64,000 bases of DNA from an uncultured Coprococcus sp. (GTDB lineage Bacteria > Bacillota > Clostridia > Lachnospirales > Lachnospiraceae), in contig CANQTC010000001.1 in the NCBI GenBank assembly GCA_947626675.1, positions 186,001 to 250,000 on the forward strand, written 5' to 3'. This document shows positions 7,637-15,362 of this stretch, piece after piece (within the stretch, counting starts at the first letter, position 1; each line of letters begins with the position of its first letter). The translations under genes and the position numbers were made by a program. The notes beneath the pieces were generated by a model that searched no databases, was not told the DNA's origin, and worked only from the letters and a program-made list of their open reading frames with translations.

Positions 7637-8203
7637 TTACAGCTCTTCCTTTAAGATTTCTTCACTTGTTATAACCTTTCCCAACACATAACGGATATGT
7701 TCCAATGCCGCTTCATTTTGCTGCGGCGTCGTTCCTGCCACGCAATCCCTCGGCACATACACAAAATATCCGTATTGCTGCGCATCCGTTGCTGTTATTC
7801 TGACACAGACATCCGTAGCCGCTCCTGTAATAATCAATGTATCTATTTTCAGGCTGTCTAAAAGCAATTTCAAATCAGTCTGGAAGAAACCACTATATCT
7901 TCTCTTTTTTATTACATAATCCTGTTTTGCAGGCGTAAGCGCTTCAATAATTTTTACGCCTTCCGAGCCTTCCAGACAATGTATCGGTTCATCTCCATCC
8001 AGTTCTCTCCCAAAATCAATCATCGATGCACGATGCTCTTCCTGGGTATAAATAACCGGAATGCTTTTTTCATGGCAAAACGCAATTACCCTTTTTACAT
8101 TTTTTATGATATCTGTGTCACACCTGCATGGAATTACGGCATTTTCACCCACAAAATCATTCTGCAAATCAATAATAAGCAATGCTGCATTTTCTAACTT
8201 CAT
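7637..8203 (-). CDS. Isochorismatase-family cysteine hydrolase
   Basis: A 188-residue hydrolase of the isochorismatase/nicotinamidase superfamily. The catalytic triad is visible: Asp12 in LLIIDLQNDF, Lys100 in KKRRYSGF, and Cys133 in GAATDVCVRITATDA. Members hydrolyse amides and related bonds such as nicotinamide, ureidoacrylate, biuret or N-carbamoylsarcosine, which fits the other C-N hydrolases of this operon better than an isochorismate role. It is the first gene of the microcompartment operon, with a strong AAAGGAGG site and a long leader that carries two intrinsic terminators. Substrate specificity cannot be read from the sequence. Confidence 0.85.
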   Translation of the reverse strand: MKLENAALLIIDLQNDFVGENAVIPCRCDTDIIKNVKRVIAFCHEKSIPVIYTQEEHRASMIDFGRELDGDEPIHCLEGSEGVKIIEALTPAKQDYVIKKRRYSGFFQTDLKLLLDSLKIDTLIITGAATDVCVRITATDAQQYGYFVYVPRDCVAGTTPQQNEAALEHIRYVLGKVITSEEILKEEL

Positions 8204-8225
8204 ACTTTTTTCCTCCTTTGCACAA

Positions 8226-8262
8226 AAAAGACGCCGTATTCTTCCAAATTACGACGCCTTTG
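8226..8262 (-). terminator. Leader terminator 2 of the BMC operon
   Basis: On the minus strand two 12-nt arms (8250-8261 and 8227-8238) pair around an 11-nt loop, with two G-U pairs, and run into a stretch of Us. It ends about 20 nt before the start of the isochorismatase-family gene, so it lies inside the transcribed leader and could work as an attenuator. Confidence 0.7.
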
Positions 8263-8286
8263 TCCTTTATTCGCATATTCGTATAC

Positions 8287-8353
8287 AAAAAAAGATTATT
8301 ACAATAGCATAAATACCCATACCTTCGTACCAATACCTACTATCATAACAATC
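8287..8353 (-). terminator. Leader terminator 1 of the BMC operon, with structured loop
   Basis: On the minus strand 14-nt arms at 8340-8353 and 8294-8307 pair completely if three G-U pairs are allowed, and seven Us follow immediately. The 32-nt loop contains four GGTAY elements. Two intrinsic terminators in series within one leader suggest regulation by antitermination or ligand sensing. I could not match it to a known riboswitch class. Confidence 0.65.
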
Positions 8354-8356
8354 TTC

Positions 8357-8378
8357 AAATTAATGTATACACTAATTT
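8357..8378. promoter_or_regulatory. Palindrome in BMC leader
   Basis: A 22-bp palindrome, AAATTA-N-TGTATACA-N-TAATTT, with a single mismatched pair. A TGTATACA core is typical of GntR-type operators, but no such regulator lies in the window. It is downstream of the promoter and could also be RNA structure. Confidence 0.4.
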
Positions 8379-8407
8379 AACTATCACTAACTATAATATA
8401 TTTTTGC

Positions 8408-8439
8408 TAGGGAATAATATATAAATGTATTATTCCCTA
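8408..8439. promoter_or_regulatory. Perfect inverted repeat downstream of BMC promoter
   Basis: Two perfect 12-bp arms, TAGGGAATAATA and its complement, are separated by 8 bp and begin about 10 bp after the -10 box. The position is that of a roadblock-type operator, or of a 5' hairpin on the transcript. Confidence 0.6.
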
Positions 8440-8449
8440 ATGCAATTTT

Positions 8450-8478
8450 ATTATAATCACCAGTGTTTTTTTCGTCAA
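8450..8478 (-). promoter_or_regulatory. Sigma-A promoter of the BMC operon
   Basis: Reading on the minus strand, TTGACG is followed after 17 bp by a perfect TATAAT. Expected transcription start is near 8443, giving a leader of about 240 nt before the first gene. Confidence 0.75.
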
Positions 8479-8571
8479 GCCGATTTTCCATTTCTTCGTT
8501 TTTTTAATTTTAATTTCAAAATTCTTTAAATTGTTAGGTGTTCTGCTTTAGTCGGATATATACTGAGCGAA

Positions 8572-8879
8572 ATGGCAGAAATGATGAAATATGAAAAAAC
8601 ATTAACCATAAAATCAGGGATTACAGCCTATTTTTCATTTTGGGAAAAGCACATGGATTTTTTAAAACTGCTTCAAAAAAACAGCCTGACATTCCATGTC
8701 AATTAGAAGCGGCTTCCCCTTTATCTAAATATGCGTTTTATTTCACTTCAGGCGGTTTATGGAACACATTGGTTTACTGGCTCAAGGAGGAAGCACAACA
8801 ATCTCCGGAAGAAATGGCAGAATATATATTGACAACATTCATAGAGATGGGAAAAATCGGCTCTTTACAAAACGCATAG
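8572..8879 (+). pseudogene. Remnant of a TetR-family regulator (C-terminal part, frameshifted)
   Basis: Two overlapping reading frames together resemble the C-terminal ligand domain of TetR-type regulators. The first (8572-8706) reads FSFWEKHMDFLKLLQKN and ends in a stop. The second continues from about 8715 with YAFYFTSGGLWNTLVYWL and SPEEMAEYILTTFIEMG up to 8879. No helix-turn-helix region is found upstream, so the DNA-binding half is missing as well as the frame being broken. It stands next to an ABC transporter pair, a common partner of such regulators, and is probably a decayed former regulator of that cluster. Confidence 0.65.
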
Positions 8880-8900
8880 GGAAATCCAAAACAAAGAAAA

Positions 8901-8940
8901 GCTTCCAAGTATTTCAAACATTGGAAGCCTTTCTGTTTCT
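8901..8940. terminator. Bidirectional terminator
   Basis: Arms GCTTCCAA (8901-8908) and TTGGAAGC (8921-8928) flank a 12-nt loop, with T-rich sequence on both sides. It lies between the convergent TetR remnant and the ABC transporter gene. Confidence 0.65.
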
Positions 8941-8956
8941 TATATTCTTTACACCT

Positions 8957-10705
8957 TTATTCGATAGCCCAGCCTTCTGCCTTTTCTCTGATATTGATAA
9001 ATCGTTTATAAATGCCTTCTTGAACAGATAATTCCTGATGCGTACCACGTTGCGTAATTTTACCTTCATCTACAACTACTATCTGGTCTGCATTTTCAAT
9101 CGTTGCCAGTCGGTGGGCAATGACAATAATTGTTTTCCCATGAGTGAGATTACTAATTGCCTGTTGAATAAGATGTTCATTCTCCGGGTCAACACTGGCC
9201 GTTGCTTCATCTAATATAACAATCGGCGCATTTTTTAATATCGCGCGGGCGATTGATATTCTTTGCTTTTCACCGCCGGAAAGGGTAGAGCCGCCTTCTC
9301 CAACCAAAGTATCATAGCCATCAGGAAGCGCCATAATGAAGTCGTGACACCTCGCAGCTTTAGCCGCAGCAATCATTTCCTCTTCCGTTGCAGCAGGCGC
9401 ACCGAAAAGAATGTTATTGCGTATCGTATCATGGAAGAGATAGACATTCTGGAATACCATGCTTATATTTTTCAAAAGTGAATCACAGGTAAAATCTTTT
9501 ACGTTCCTTCCTCCAACTGTTATACAGCCTTTCTTTACATCATAAAATCTCGCCAAAAGGCTGCATATTGTTGTTTTGCCGCTGCCGGATGGACCAACGA
9601 TTGCAGTCGTTGTATTTTGCGGAATCGTAAATGAAACATGACTTAATACTTCCCGGCTGTCATAACCAAATGAAACATCCTGAAATTCAATGTCAAAATG
9701 GTCGATTGAAATATCCTTTCCATCTTTATCAATAAATTCAGCATGCGTAATACTCTGTAGTTTTTCTGCAACAGTATCCAACATTTCCAAAACATGCAAA
9801 GAAGTATTTGCTGCTTCGATTGTGTTAAACATAACGTAGCTGTAAACCATCAGCATAATAGCCATAGGAACTTCCATCGTTCCCTTCAATGCCATTAACG
9901 CGGTAATGATGGTAATTGCGCTTGTCCCCATATAAAGACCAAAGCGATGAAGTGCGTCACAAGGCGCAAAATTTTTCTCCATACGGATATTAATTTCCTT
10001 TGATTTTTTGTAAGCCTTGTAAAGTCCTTCCGAAGCTACCCCTTCCTGTTTGAATGACTTTACCACCGACATTCCTCTGACATATTGAACGATTTCATCA
10101 GCCATTTCGTTAATACTCTCCTGGCGGACAGGAGAATTTTTACGGCTTTGATGTTCAATAAGCTGTAAGCCAATGGAAGATACAATTACAGCCGCCAAAG
10201 CTGAAAGTCCAAGTACAGGTGAAAAGAAAAGCAGAAAAACAATCGTTATCAGCAGGAATATATAACTATCCACAATATTATTTATAACATTCATCGCCTG
10301 CATTTCAAAGAATGCCAAGTCTGTTGTAATTGCAGTTGTCAGTTCCCCCATATTTTTCTGCTGTAAAAAACCGAGAGAAACACGTTTTAGAATATTACCA
10401 ATTTTAAGGCGTTCGGCACATGTAACTTCGTGGGCAATACTATCTTGTTTTACAGCCCTGATATAAGCAAGTAACCAACGGAAAAGAATCGTGCCAACAA
10501 TAATTCCTATGAGCATAAAAACAAAACTTCGATTTAGTTCAGTAACTCCATTTCTATCATCTAAAATCGTTTTAATTACCCAAACGCCACATACAATAGG
10601 GAACATTCCAAGAATGTTATTTATCATGGATAATACAATTCCAAGATACAAACGCTTTTTATATTGTCCCATCATATGAAAAAGTCGCTTTAATATACGA
10701 ATCAT
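8957..10705 (-). CDS. Fused ABC transporter (membrane + ATPase), siderophore/iron type
   Basis: A half-transporter of about 582 residues: a six-helix membrane domain (residues about 10-300) followed by an ATPase domain. The ATPase carries Walker A GPSGSGKTT, the Q-loop segment VFQNVYLF, the signature LSGGEKQR, Walker [10 protein letters not shown] and the switch His. I chose the ATG at 10705, since the longer frame runs into the upstream partner. It overlaps that partner gene and is presumably the second half of a heterodimer. The pair resembles YbtP/YbtQ- and IrtA/IrtB-like transporters that move metal-siderophore complexes, which fits the operator described upstream of this operon. Peptide or drug export remains possible. 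Confidence 0.85.
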   Translation of the reverse strand: MIRILKRLFHMMGQYKKRLYLGIVLSMINNILGMFPIVCGVWVIKTILDDRNGVTELNRSFVFMLIGIIVGTILFRWLLAYIRAVKQDSIAHEVTCAERLKIGNILKRVSLGFLQQKNMGELTTAITTDLAFFEMQAMNVINNIVDSYIFLLITIVFLLFFSPVLGLSALAAVIVSSIGLQLIEHQSRKNSPVRQESINEMADEIVQYVRGMSVVKSFKQEGVASEGLYKAYKKSKEINIRMEKNFAPCDALHRFGLYMGTSAITIITALMALKGTMEVPMAIMLMVYSYVMFNTIEAANTSLHVLEMLDTVAEKLQSITHAEFIDKDGKDISIDHFDIEFQDVSFGYDSREVLSHVSFTIPQNTTTAIVGPSGSGKTTICSLLARFYDVKKGCITVGGRNVKDFTCDSLLKNISMVFQNVYLFHDTIRNNILFGAPAATEEEMIAAAKAARCHDFIMALPDGYDTLVGEGGSTLSGGEKQRISIARAILKNAPIVILDEATASVDPENEHLIQQAISNLTHGKTIIVIAHRLATIENADQIVVVDEGKITQRGTHQELSVQEGIYKRFINIREKAEGWAIE

Positions 10706-12465
10706 ACCAACACCTCCTCGTTTACATTTACAGACCATTTCTTAGCACCGATATGAGCCAGCCACATGTCGTTATAAAGGTCGCTGTTTTTCAATAATTC
10801 TTCATGTGTCCCGCTTTGAATGACTTTTCCCTGTTCCACAAACAGAATTTTGTCTGCATTTTTTATTGTGGAAAGTCTGTGCGCAATTACCAGCAAAGTC
10901 TTTCCTTTCGTCAACTCTGTAATAGCCTCCTGAATTTTGGCTTCATTTTCCGGGTCTGTGAAAGATGTCGCTTCATCAAGAATAATAATTGGGGCATTTT
11001 TCAGAATTGCCCTTGCTATTGCAATTCTTTGGCGTTCACCGCCAGACAGTTTATCACCGGCTTCACCGGCTGCAGATTGATACCCATGCTCCAGTTTATT
11101 GATAAATTCATCACATTGCGCTTTTCGTGCTGCTTCCAACACCTCTGCATCCGTAGCTTTCGGATTGCCCAACCGTATATTTTCCATAATCGAACTGTTA
11201 AATAAAAAGTTGTCCTGGGTAACAAAACTTACTTCGTCCGCAAGCTGCGTCAATGGAATCTCTTTTATATTTACGCCGCCGATTGAAATACTTCCCTCTG
11301 TTGTATCCCAAAAACGTGCTACTAAACGCGCAAGCGTGGATTTTCCTCCTCCGGAAGGTCCGACAAGGGCATAGAAGGATTTTTCGGGAATTTTTATGCT
11401 GACGTCATGGATTACCTCTTCTTTCCCATTATAAGAGAATGACACATGTTCCATACATATATCGTGCCGGGATATGTTTTTTTCATTGGACACTAAAGGT
11501 AACTCCCCAATATCAAAGGTTTTATTAACCGTATTGATTGAATACTGGATAGATTTTAACTGATTAAAAAGCACAATAAACCTTCCTAAACTACTGACAA
11601 GCCCCATAGAAAGAAGCATAGCCATTGTAATCTTTGGCAGGGTTGTCGCCCCCGAAAGATACAGCAACGTTCCTGTCGGCAATACGCCCAGGAGCGTTGT
11701 CGGAAGAATTACCGCCCCCAATGTTGTAAACTTCCATGTAGATTGATACCAGTTAAGCGTTGTCTCTTTAAAGGATTCAATTGCTTTACGATATTTTTCA
11801 TACGATGAAGTAGATTGGTTAAAAGCTTTAACAACCTCAATCCCTTCCACATATTCAACAACAACATTATTCATATGTTCGTTGGATTCCATATATTTTT
11901 GATAGGTCTTATTATAACCGCCTAACATCATTCCATAAGGAATCATTGCGAGAGGAATTGTAATCAACGATGCAAGAGCAAGGCGAAAATCGAGCATACA
12001 CAGATAGACAAACACCGCTAATGGCAGCAAGAGGGCACCGGAACACTCCGGTATCACATGTGCCAATGGAATTTCAATATTTTCAATCTGATCTACAACA
12101 ATGTTTTTTACTTTACCGGCATTGATATTTTGTGTTACTCCCAAAGGAGCTTTCAGCAGCTTTTCAGCGACGCGTTTTCTCATAAGTTCCAAAATAGTAT
12201 AAGCTGAAACGTGAGATAAAGTCGTTGAAATCGCATGAAACAATACTTTCACTATAAATCCGGCGATACAGATACCACCCCAAAATAAAATATCTTCTGT
12301 TGCTGCAGAATGATTAAAAAACATAATAATCATATGATAAGCAGCAACAAAGGGAATCATACCGCCTGCTACAGAAATTAGCGCGCAAATGACCGATAAA
12401 GTCAATTTCCCTTTACATGGCTTCGCATAAGAAAAGATACTTCCAAGCACACTTTTTTCTTTCAT
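10702..12465 (-). CDS. Fused ABC transporter, heterodimer partner
   Basis: A 587-residue half-transporter with an N-terminal membrane domain of about six helices and a C-terminal ATPase. Walker A GPSGGGKST, the QDNFLF Q-loop, LSGGERQR signature and IIILDEATS Walker B are intact. It overlaps the ECF ATPase gene upstream by 4 nt and the second ABC gene downstream, so all three are co-translated. It is paralogous to the interrupted gene at 21619-23376, which has the same order relative to its partner. The pairing with an ECF module suggests import of an organic iron or metal complex, but the substrate is not proven. Confidence 0.85.
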   Translation of the reverse strand: MKEKSVLGSIFSYAKPCKGKLTLSVICALISVAGGMIPFVAAYHMIIMFFNHSAATEDILFWGGICIAGFIVKVLFHAISTTLSHVSAYTILELMRKRVAEKLLKAPLGVTQNINAGKVKNIVVDQIENIEIPLAHVIPECSGALLLPLAVFVYLCMLDFRLALASLITIPLAMIPYGMMLGGYNKTYQKYMESNEHMNNVVVEYVEGIEVVKAFNQSTSSYEKYRKAIESFKETTLNWYQSTWKFTTLGAVILPTTLLGVLPTGTLLYLSGATTLPKITMAMLLSMGLVSSLGRFIVLFNQLKSIQYSINTVNKTFDIGELPLVSNEKNISRHDICMEHVSFSYNGKEEVIHDVSIKIPEKSFYALVGPSGGGKSTLARLVARFWDTTEGSISIGGVNIKEIPLTQLADEVSFVTQDNFLFNSSIMENIRLGNPKATDAEVLEAARKAQCDEFINKLEHGYQSAAGEAGDKLSGGERQRIAIARAILKNAPIIILDEATSFTDPENEAKIQEAITELTKGKTLLVIAHRLSTIKNADKILFVEQGKVIQSGTHEELLKNSDLYNDMWLAHIGAKKWSVNVNEEVLV

Positions 12466-13940
12466 CTTTTCTCCTCCTTCTGAAATAAAATCTGATATAT
12501 TTTAGGCGCAGTTTTCCTGCTTACCTCGAAATAATCTTCTACTTTTCCCGCATGCAAATAGCATATATGCGTACAGGTTGACATTAAAAATTCATAGTCA
12601 TGGGAAGTCACAAAAAGTGTTTTCCCATCCTGCGATAGTTCGTAAAGCAGAGAAGATACATTCTTCATACTTGTATAATCAAGTCCGCTGGTAGGTTCAT
12701 CAAAGCAAATCATATCCGTATTCTTCATACAGGCAACAGCAATACAAAGTCGCTGCTTTTGTCCTCCCGAAAGGGAAGCAGGATGCCTCTGTAAATAGTC
12801 AGAAAGCCCCATTCGATTTAACAGGGACATTCCCTTTTCTCGAAGAAAATCGTTTTCAATATTTCCGAGATATAATTCTTTTTCAACACTTTCCGTAAAT
12901 AACTGGTAATCACTGTCCTGCATAACAAAAAAGGTATCACGATTTCTTATTTTTTGATTAACAGGTTTTCCACTCATAAGAAAACTGCCCGATATTTCTT
13001 TTTTTAAGCCGCAAATAATCTCCAGCAGGGTACTTTTTCCAACACCGTTACTTCCGATGATTCCTACAATGTCACCTTTACCTGCTGAAAAAGTTATATT
13101 TCGGAGCGGCCCATTGCTCTTACCATAATAATAAGAAATATCCTTTAGTTCAATTTGCTTTTCTCCGGTATGGCAGCAAGAACCTTGCGGGAGAACAGAC
13201 AACAAATTGATACTGCGCAATCCCATTGCATTTGCTTCTTCATTAGAAAGATTCCTAAAATCCTTTCCACTGATTTCTTTCTTTATCTTTCCATTCTCAA
13301 TCAGTATAACCCGGTCAGCAATATCCCTGAGATAATGGACACGATGCTCCGAAATTACAATCGTATACCCCTGTTTTTTCAAAGAATCCAATATTTCCAT
13401 AAGATGCTGCGTCGCTGCTGAATCCAAATTTGCAGACGGTTCATCCAAAACAAGGATTTTCGGAGATAACGCATAAACAGAAGCTATGGCAATCGATTGT
13501 TTTTCACCACTGGAAAGTTCAAAAATACTCCTTTCTAAGAGCCTTCTAATCTGCAAATCGTTGACCGCCATTTCCATACGGCGGCACAATTCTTCTCTTG
13601 ACAGACCTACATTTTCACAGGAAAATGCAATTTCCGCCGTTGTATCCGTAGCGAAAAACTGAGAACGAGGGTCCTGAAACACAGAGCCAACAATACCGGT
13701 CAAATCCTGAATATCCATATCAGAAGTATCCCGACCGTCTATGTAAACATTTCCTTCCAATTCTCCTTCAAAAAATTCCGGAACAAGGCGGTTAATAAGT
13801 CGTGTTATTGTTGTTTTTCCACAACCGGAGCTTCCCAGCAAAACAACAAACTCCCCCTGATGAATATGTAAATTTATGTGTTTCAGTGCGTCTCCTTTTG
13901 AATTTGAGTATCGAAAAGAAACATCTTCCATACGAATCAT
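12462..13940 (-). CDS. ECF transporter ATPase, two fused ATP-binding domains
   Basis: A 492-residue protein with two tandem ABC ATPase domains, the fused EcfA1-EcfA2 arrangement that powers energy-coupling-factor importers. The first domain has GSSGCGKTT, an LSSGEKQ signature and ILVLDEPSA; the second has GSNGVGKST, LSGGQKQR and MICFDEPTS. It begins directly after the EcfT gene. Together with EcfT and the S component at 14690 it forms a complete importer for a micronutrient-type substrate. Confidence 0.9.
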   Translation of the reverse strand: MIRMEDVSFRYSNSKGDALKHINLHIHQGEFVVLLGSSGCGKTTITRLINRLVPEFFEGELEGNVYIDGRDTSDMDIQDLTGIVGSVFQDPRSQFFATDTTAEIAFSCENVGLSREELCRRMEMAVNDLQIRRLLERSIFELSSGEKQSIAIASVYALSPKILVLDEPSANLDSAATQHLMEILDSLKKQGYTIVISEHRVHYLRDIADRVILIENGKIKKEISGKDFRNLSNEEANAMGLRSINLLSVLPQGSCCHTGEKQIELKDISYYYGKSNGPLRNITFSAGKGDIVGIIGSNGVGKSTLLEIICGLKKEISGSFLMSGKPVNQKIRNRDTFFVMQDSDYQLFTESVEKELYLGNIENDFLREKGMSLLNRMGLSDYLQRHPASLSGGQKQRLCIAVACMKNTDMICFDEPTSGLDYTSMKNVSSLLYELSQDGKTLFVTSHDYEFLMSTCTHICYLHAGKVEDYFEVSRKTAPKIYQILFQKEEKR

Positions 13941-14687
13941 TCAAACACCCCCTTTCCGGAGAATAGTGTCAACAACAAACCCGCCGGCAACAGCAATTAT
14001 AACGATACCCGCAGCCATAAAATCTTTTACCCTTAAACGGATTTTCCGATAAGAAGTTCTTTTTGTTTCCAAATCCAATCCCCTTGTCATAGCGGAAGCT
14101 GCAAGTTCATCAGCAATTTTCATACTTCTGATAATCAATGGAACGATTGCATATTCACCAGTTTGAATCGGGTGTAAGATAATGTTTTTGAAATTCAGCC
14201 CAATTCCTCTTAATTTCATAGTGTTTTTTATAGAACGGAATTCATCACTTACCGTTGGTAAATAACGGAATACAACAGCCAGCGTAATAATTACCCCCTT
14301 TGGAAAGTGCATATTTTGTAACGCCGCCACGAAATCACTAATACGAAGTTTCGTTGCCATCCAGTTCCCCATTACAAAAAAAATAGAAGTACGTTCCAAA
14401 AAGAATATAATCAATCCTAATGCAGCTTTCGTTCCCTCATGTGGAATATAACCGATTAAAAGTTCTAAAACCAGAAAACTCCCAAACAATATGCCGGTTT
14501 TCCATGCACCTTTCCACAGATGGCGGACAAGATATAATCCTATAATTAAAAGATAATCCCATAGCAAAACCCATGTGCTGCGGGAAATATAAGTGGCTGT
14601 TGTAAACAATATCAGCAATATCAGCTTCATGCGAGGGTCAAGCGCCGTATAGATGTCCTCTTGTTTCGTTTCTATCTCTATTCCCAT
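13941..14687 (-). CDS. ECF transporter transmembrane component EcfT
   Basis: A 248-residue membrane protein with five or more hydrophobic segments and the coupling motif SAMTRGLDLE near residue 200, the variant Ala-x-x-x-Arg-Gly helix that docks on ECF ATPases. It is followed without gap by the double ATPase and preceded by the S component with a 2-nt gap. Length and order fit a dedicated (group I) ECF importer. Confidence 0.9.
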   Translation of the reverse strand: MGIEIETKQEDIYTALDPRMKLILLILFTTATYISRSTWVLLWDYLLIIGLYLVRHLWKGAWKTGILFGSFLVLELLIGYIPHEGTKAALGLIIFFLERTSIFFVMGNWMATKLRISDFVAALQNMHFPKGVIITLAVVFRYLPTVSDEFRSIKNTMKLRGIGLNFKNIILHPIQTGEYAIVPLIIRSMKIADELAASAMTRGLDLETKRTSYRKIRLRVKDFMAAGIVIIAVAGGFVVDTILRKGGV

Positions 14688-14689
14688 AA

Positions 14690-15253
14690 TTAAACAATCC
14701 CCGCTTTAAGAAAATGTTTCTTTAGCAATACTCTCCCAAGAAAAGCGCCAATTACACAGCCTAAAATTGTAACCGCAAGTCCAACAAAGAACACAGGCCC
14801 GACAATAAGGTTGTATACTGCCCCATACAACTCAGCATAAGCAGGAACAGCATCCAGATAAAGGTCTTTCAAAAAGATAAGCGGCAATGTCATCGCTAAA
14901 TACCAAAAGACAGTTTGAATCGTAAAGCAAATCAGCATGGTAGAAAACTTCTGCCGATTCAATTTTCTCCAGACAACCTCCGCAATGATTGCCCCGATTG
15001 CCAAAACCAAAGACATCGCCCAAAAATTCATAAGCATTAAAACGGCCAATATCATACCAAACAGAAGGCAAACACCTTTTTTATTTACTTTTGTATATAG
15101 CAAAAGATAAATGGTACCCCAAAGAATTGCACAAACGGCAAATACAAATAAATTGCCTACTACCGTCATTCCAACCGGTGTGCCTACTGCTGAAAAAACA
15201 ATAAACATCAAAACAAACATAATAGCTGTTGTAATATAATCCCGAACATTCAT
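14690..15253 (-). CDS. ECF transporter S component, MptD/Trep_Strep family
   Basis: A 187-residue hydrophobic protein with five to six membrane helices and the C-terminal GAFLGRVLLKKHFLKAGI signature of the Trep_Strep (MptD-like) substrate-binding family. It determines what the ECF importer takes up; the ligand of this family is not established. The ATG at 15253 has no Shine-Dalgarno site of its own but overlaps the stop of a 13-codon reading frame that does, so translation is probably coupled. An alternative is that a frameshift separates a natural N-terminus from the rest. Confidence 0.82.
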   Translation of the reverse strand: MNVRDYITTAIMFVLMFIVFSAVGTPVGMTVVGNLFVFAVCAILWGTIYLLLYTKVNKKGVCLLFGMILAVLMLMNFWAMSLVLAIGAIIAEVVWRKLNRQKFSTMLICFTIQTVFWYLAMTLPLIFLKDLYLDAVPAYAELYGAVYNLIVGPVFFVGLAVTILGCVIGAFLGRVLLKKHFLKAGIV

Positions 15254-15291
15254 ACGTTCACGATTCTTTTTTTACCCTTTTTCGTTTCCAT
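15250..15291 (-). CDS. 13-residue leader peptide coupled to the S component
   Basis: ATG at 15291 follows a perfect AAGGAGG site and opens a 13-codon frame (METKKGKKRIVNV) whose TGA overlaps the ATG of the S-component gene as ATGA. Since the downstream start lacks its own ribosome site, the short frame may serve to load ribosomes. It could also be the original N-terminus separated by a one-base frameshift. Confidence 0.5.
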   Translation of the reverse strand: METKKGKKRIVNV

Positions 15292-15304
15292 ATAATCCTC
15301 CTTA

Positions 15305-15320
15305 ATTAGTTTTAACTAAC
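15305..15320. promoter_or_regulatory. DtxR-type operator before the ECF/ABC operon
   Basis: ATTAG-TTTTAA-CTAAC, an imperfect palindrome just upstream of the ribosome site of the 13-codon leader. The same RTTAG-N6-CTAAC layout occurs at 19753 and 52815, and all resemble the DtxR/IdeR consensus half-sites. Confidence 0.55.
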
Positions 15321-15362
15321 CTGCAAATCAGAATAAAGACTTGATTCGTATGAGAACCAAGC

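Noticed and set aside
56-8203. Classical eut, pdu or glycyl-radical microcompartment
   Set aside because: None of the signature enzymes (ethanolamine lyase, diol dehydratase, glycyl radical enzyme, aldehyde dehydrogenase, PduL/Pta) is present.
8281-8445. Known riboswitch class (purine, guanidine, PRPP, preQ1) in the BMC leader
   Set aside because: None of the conserved cores of these classes could be found by reading; only the terminators and palindromes are supported.
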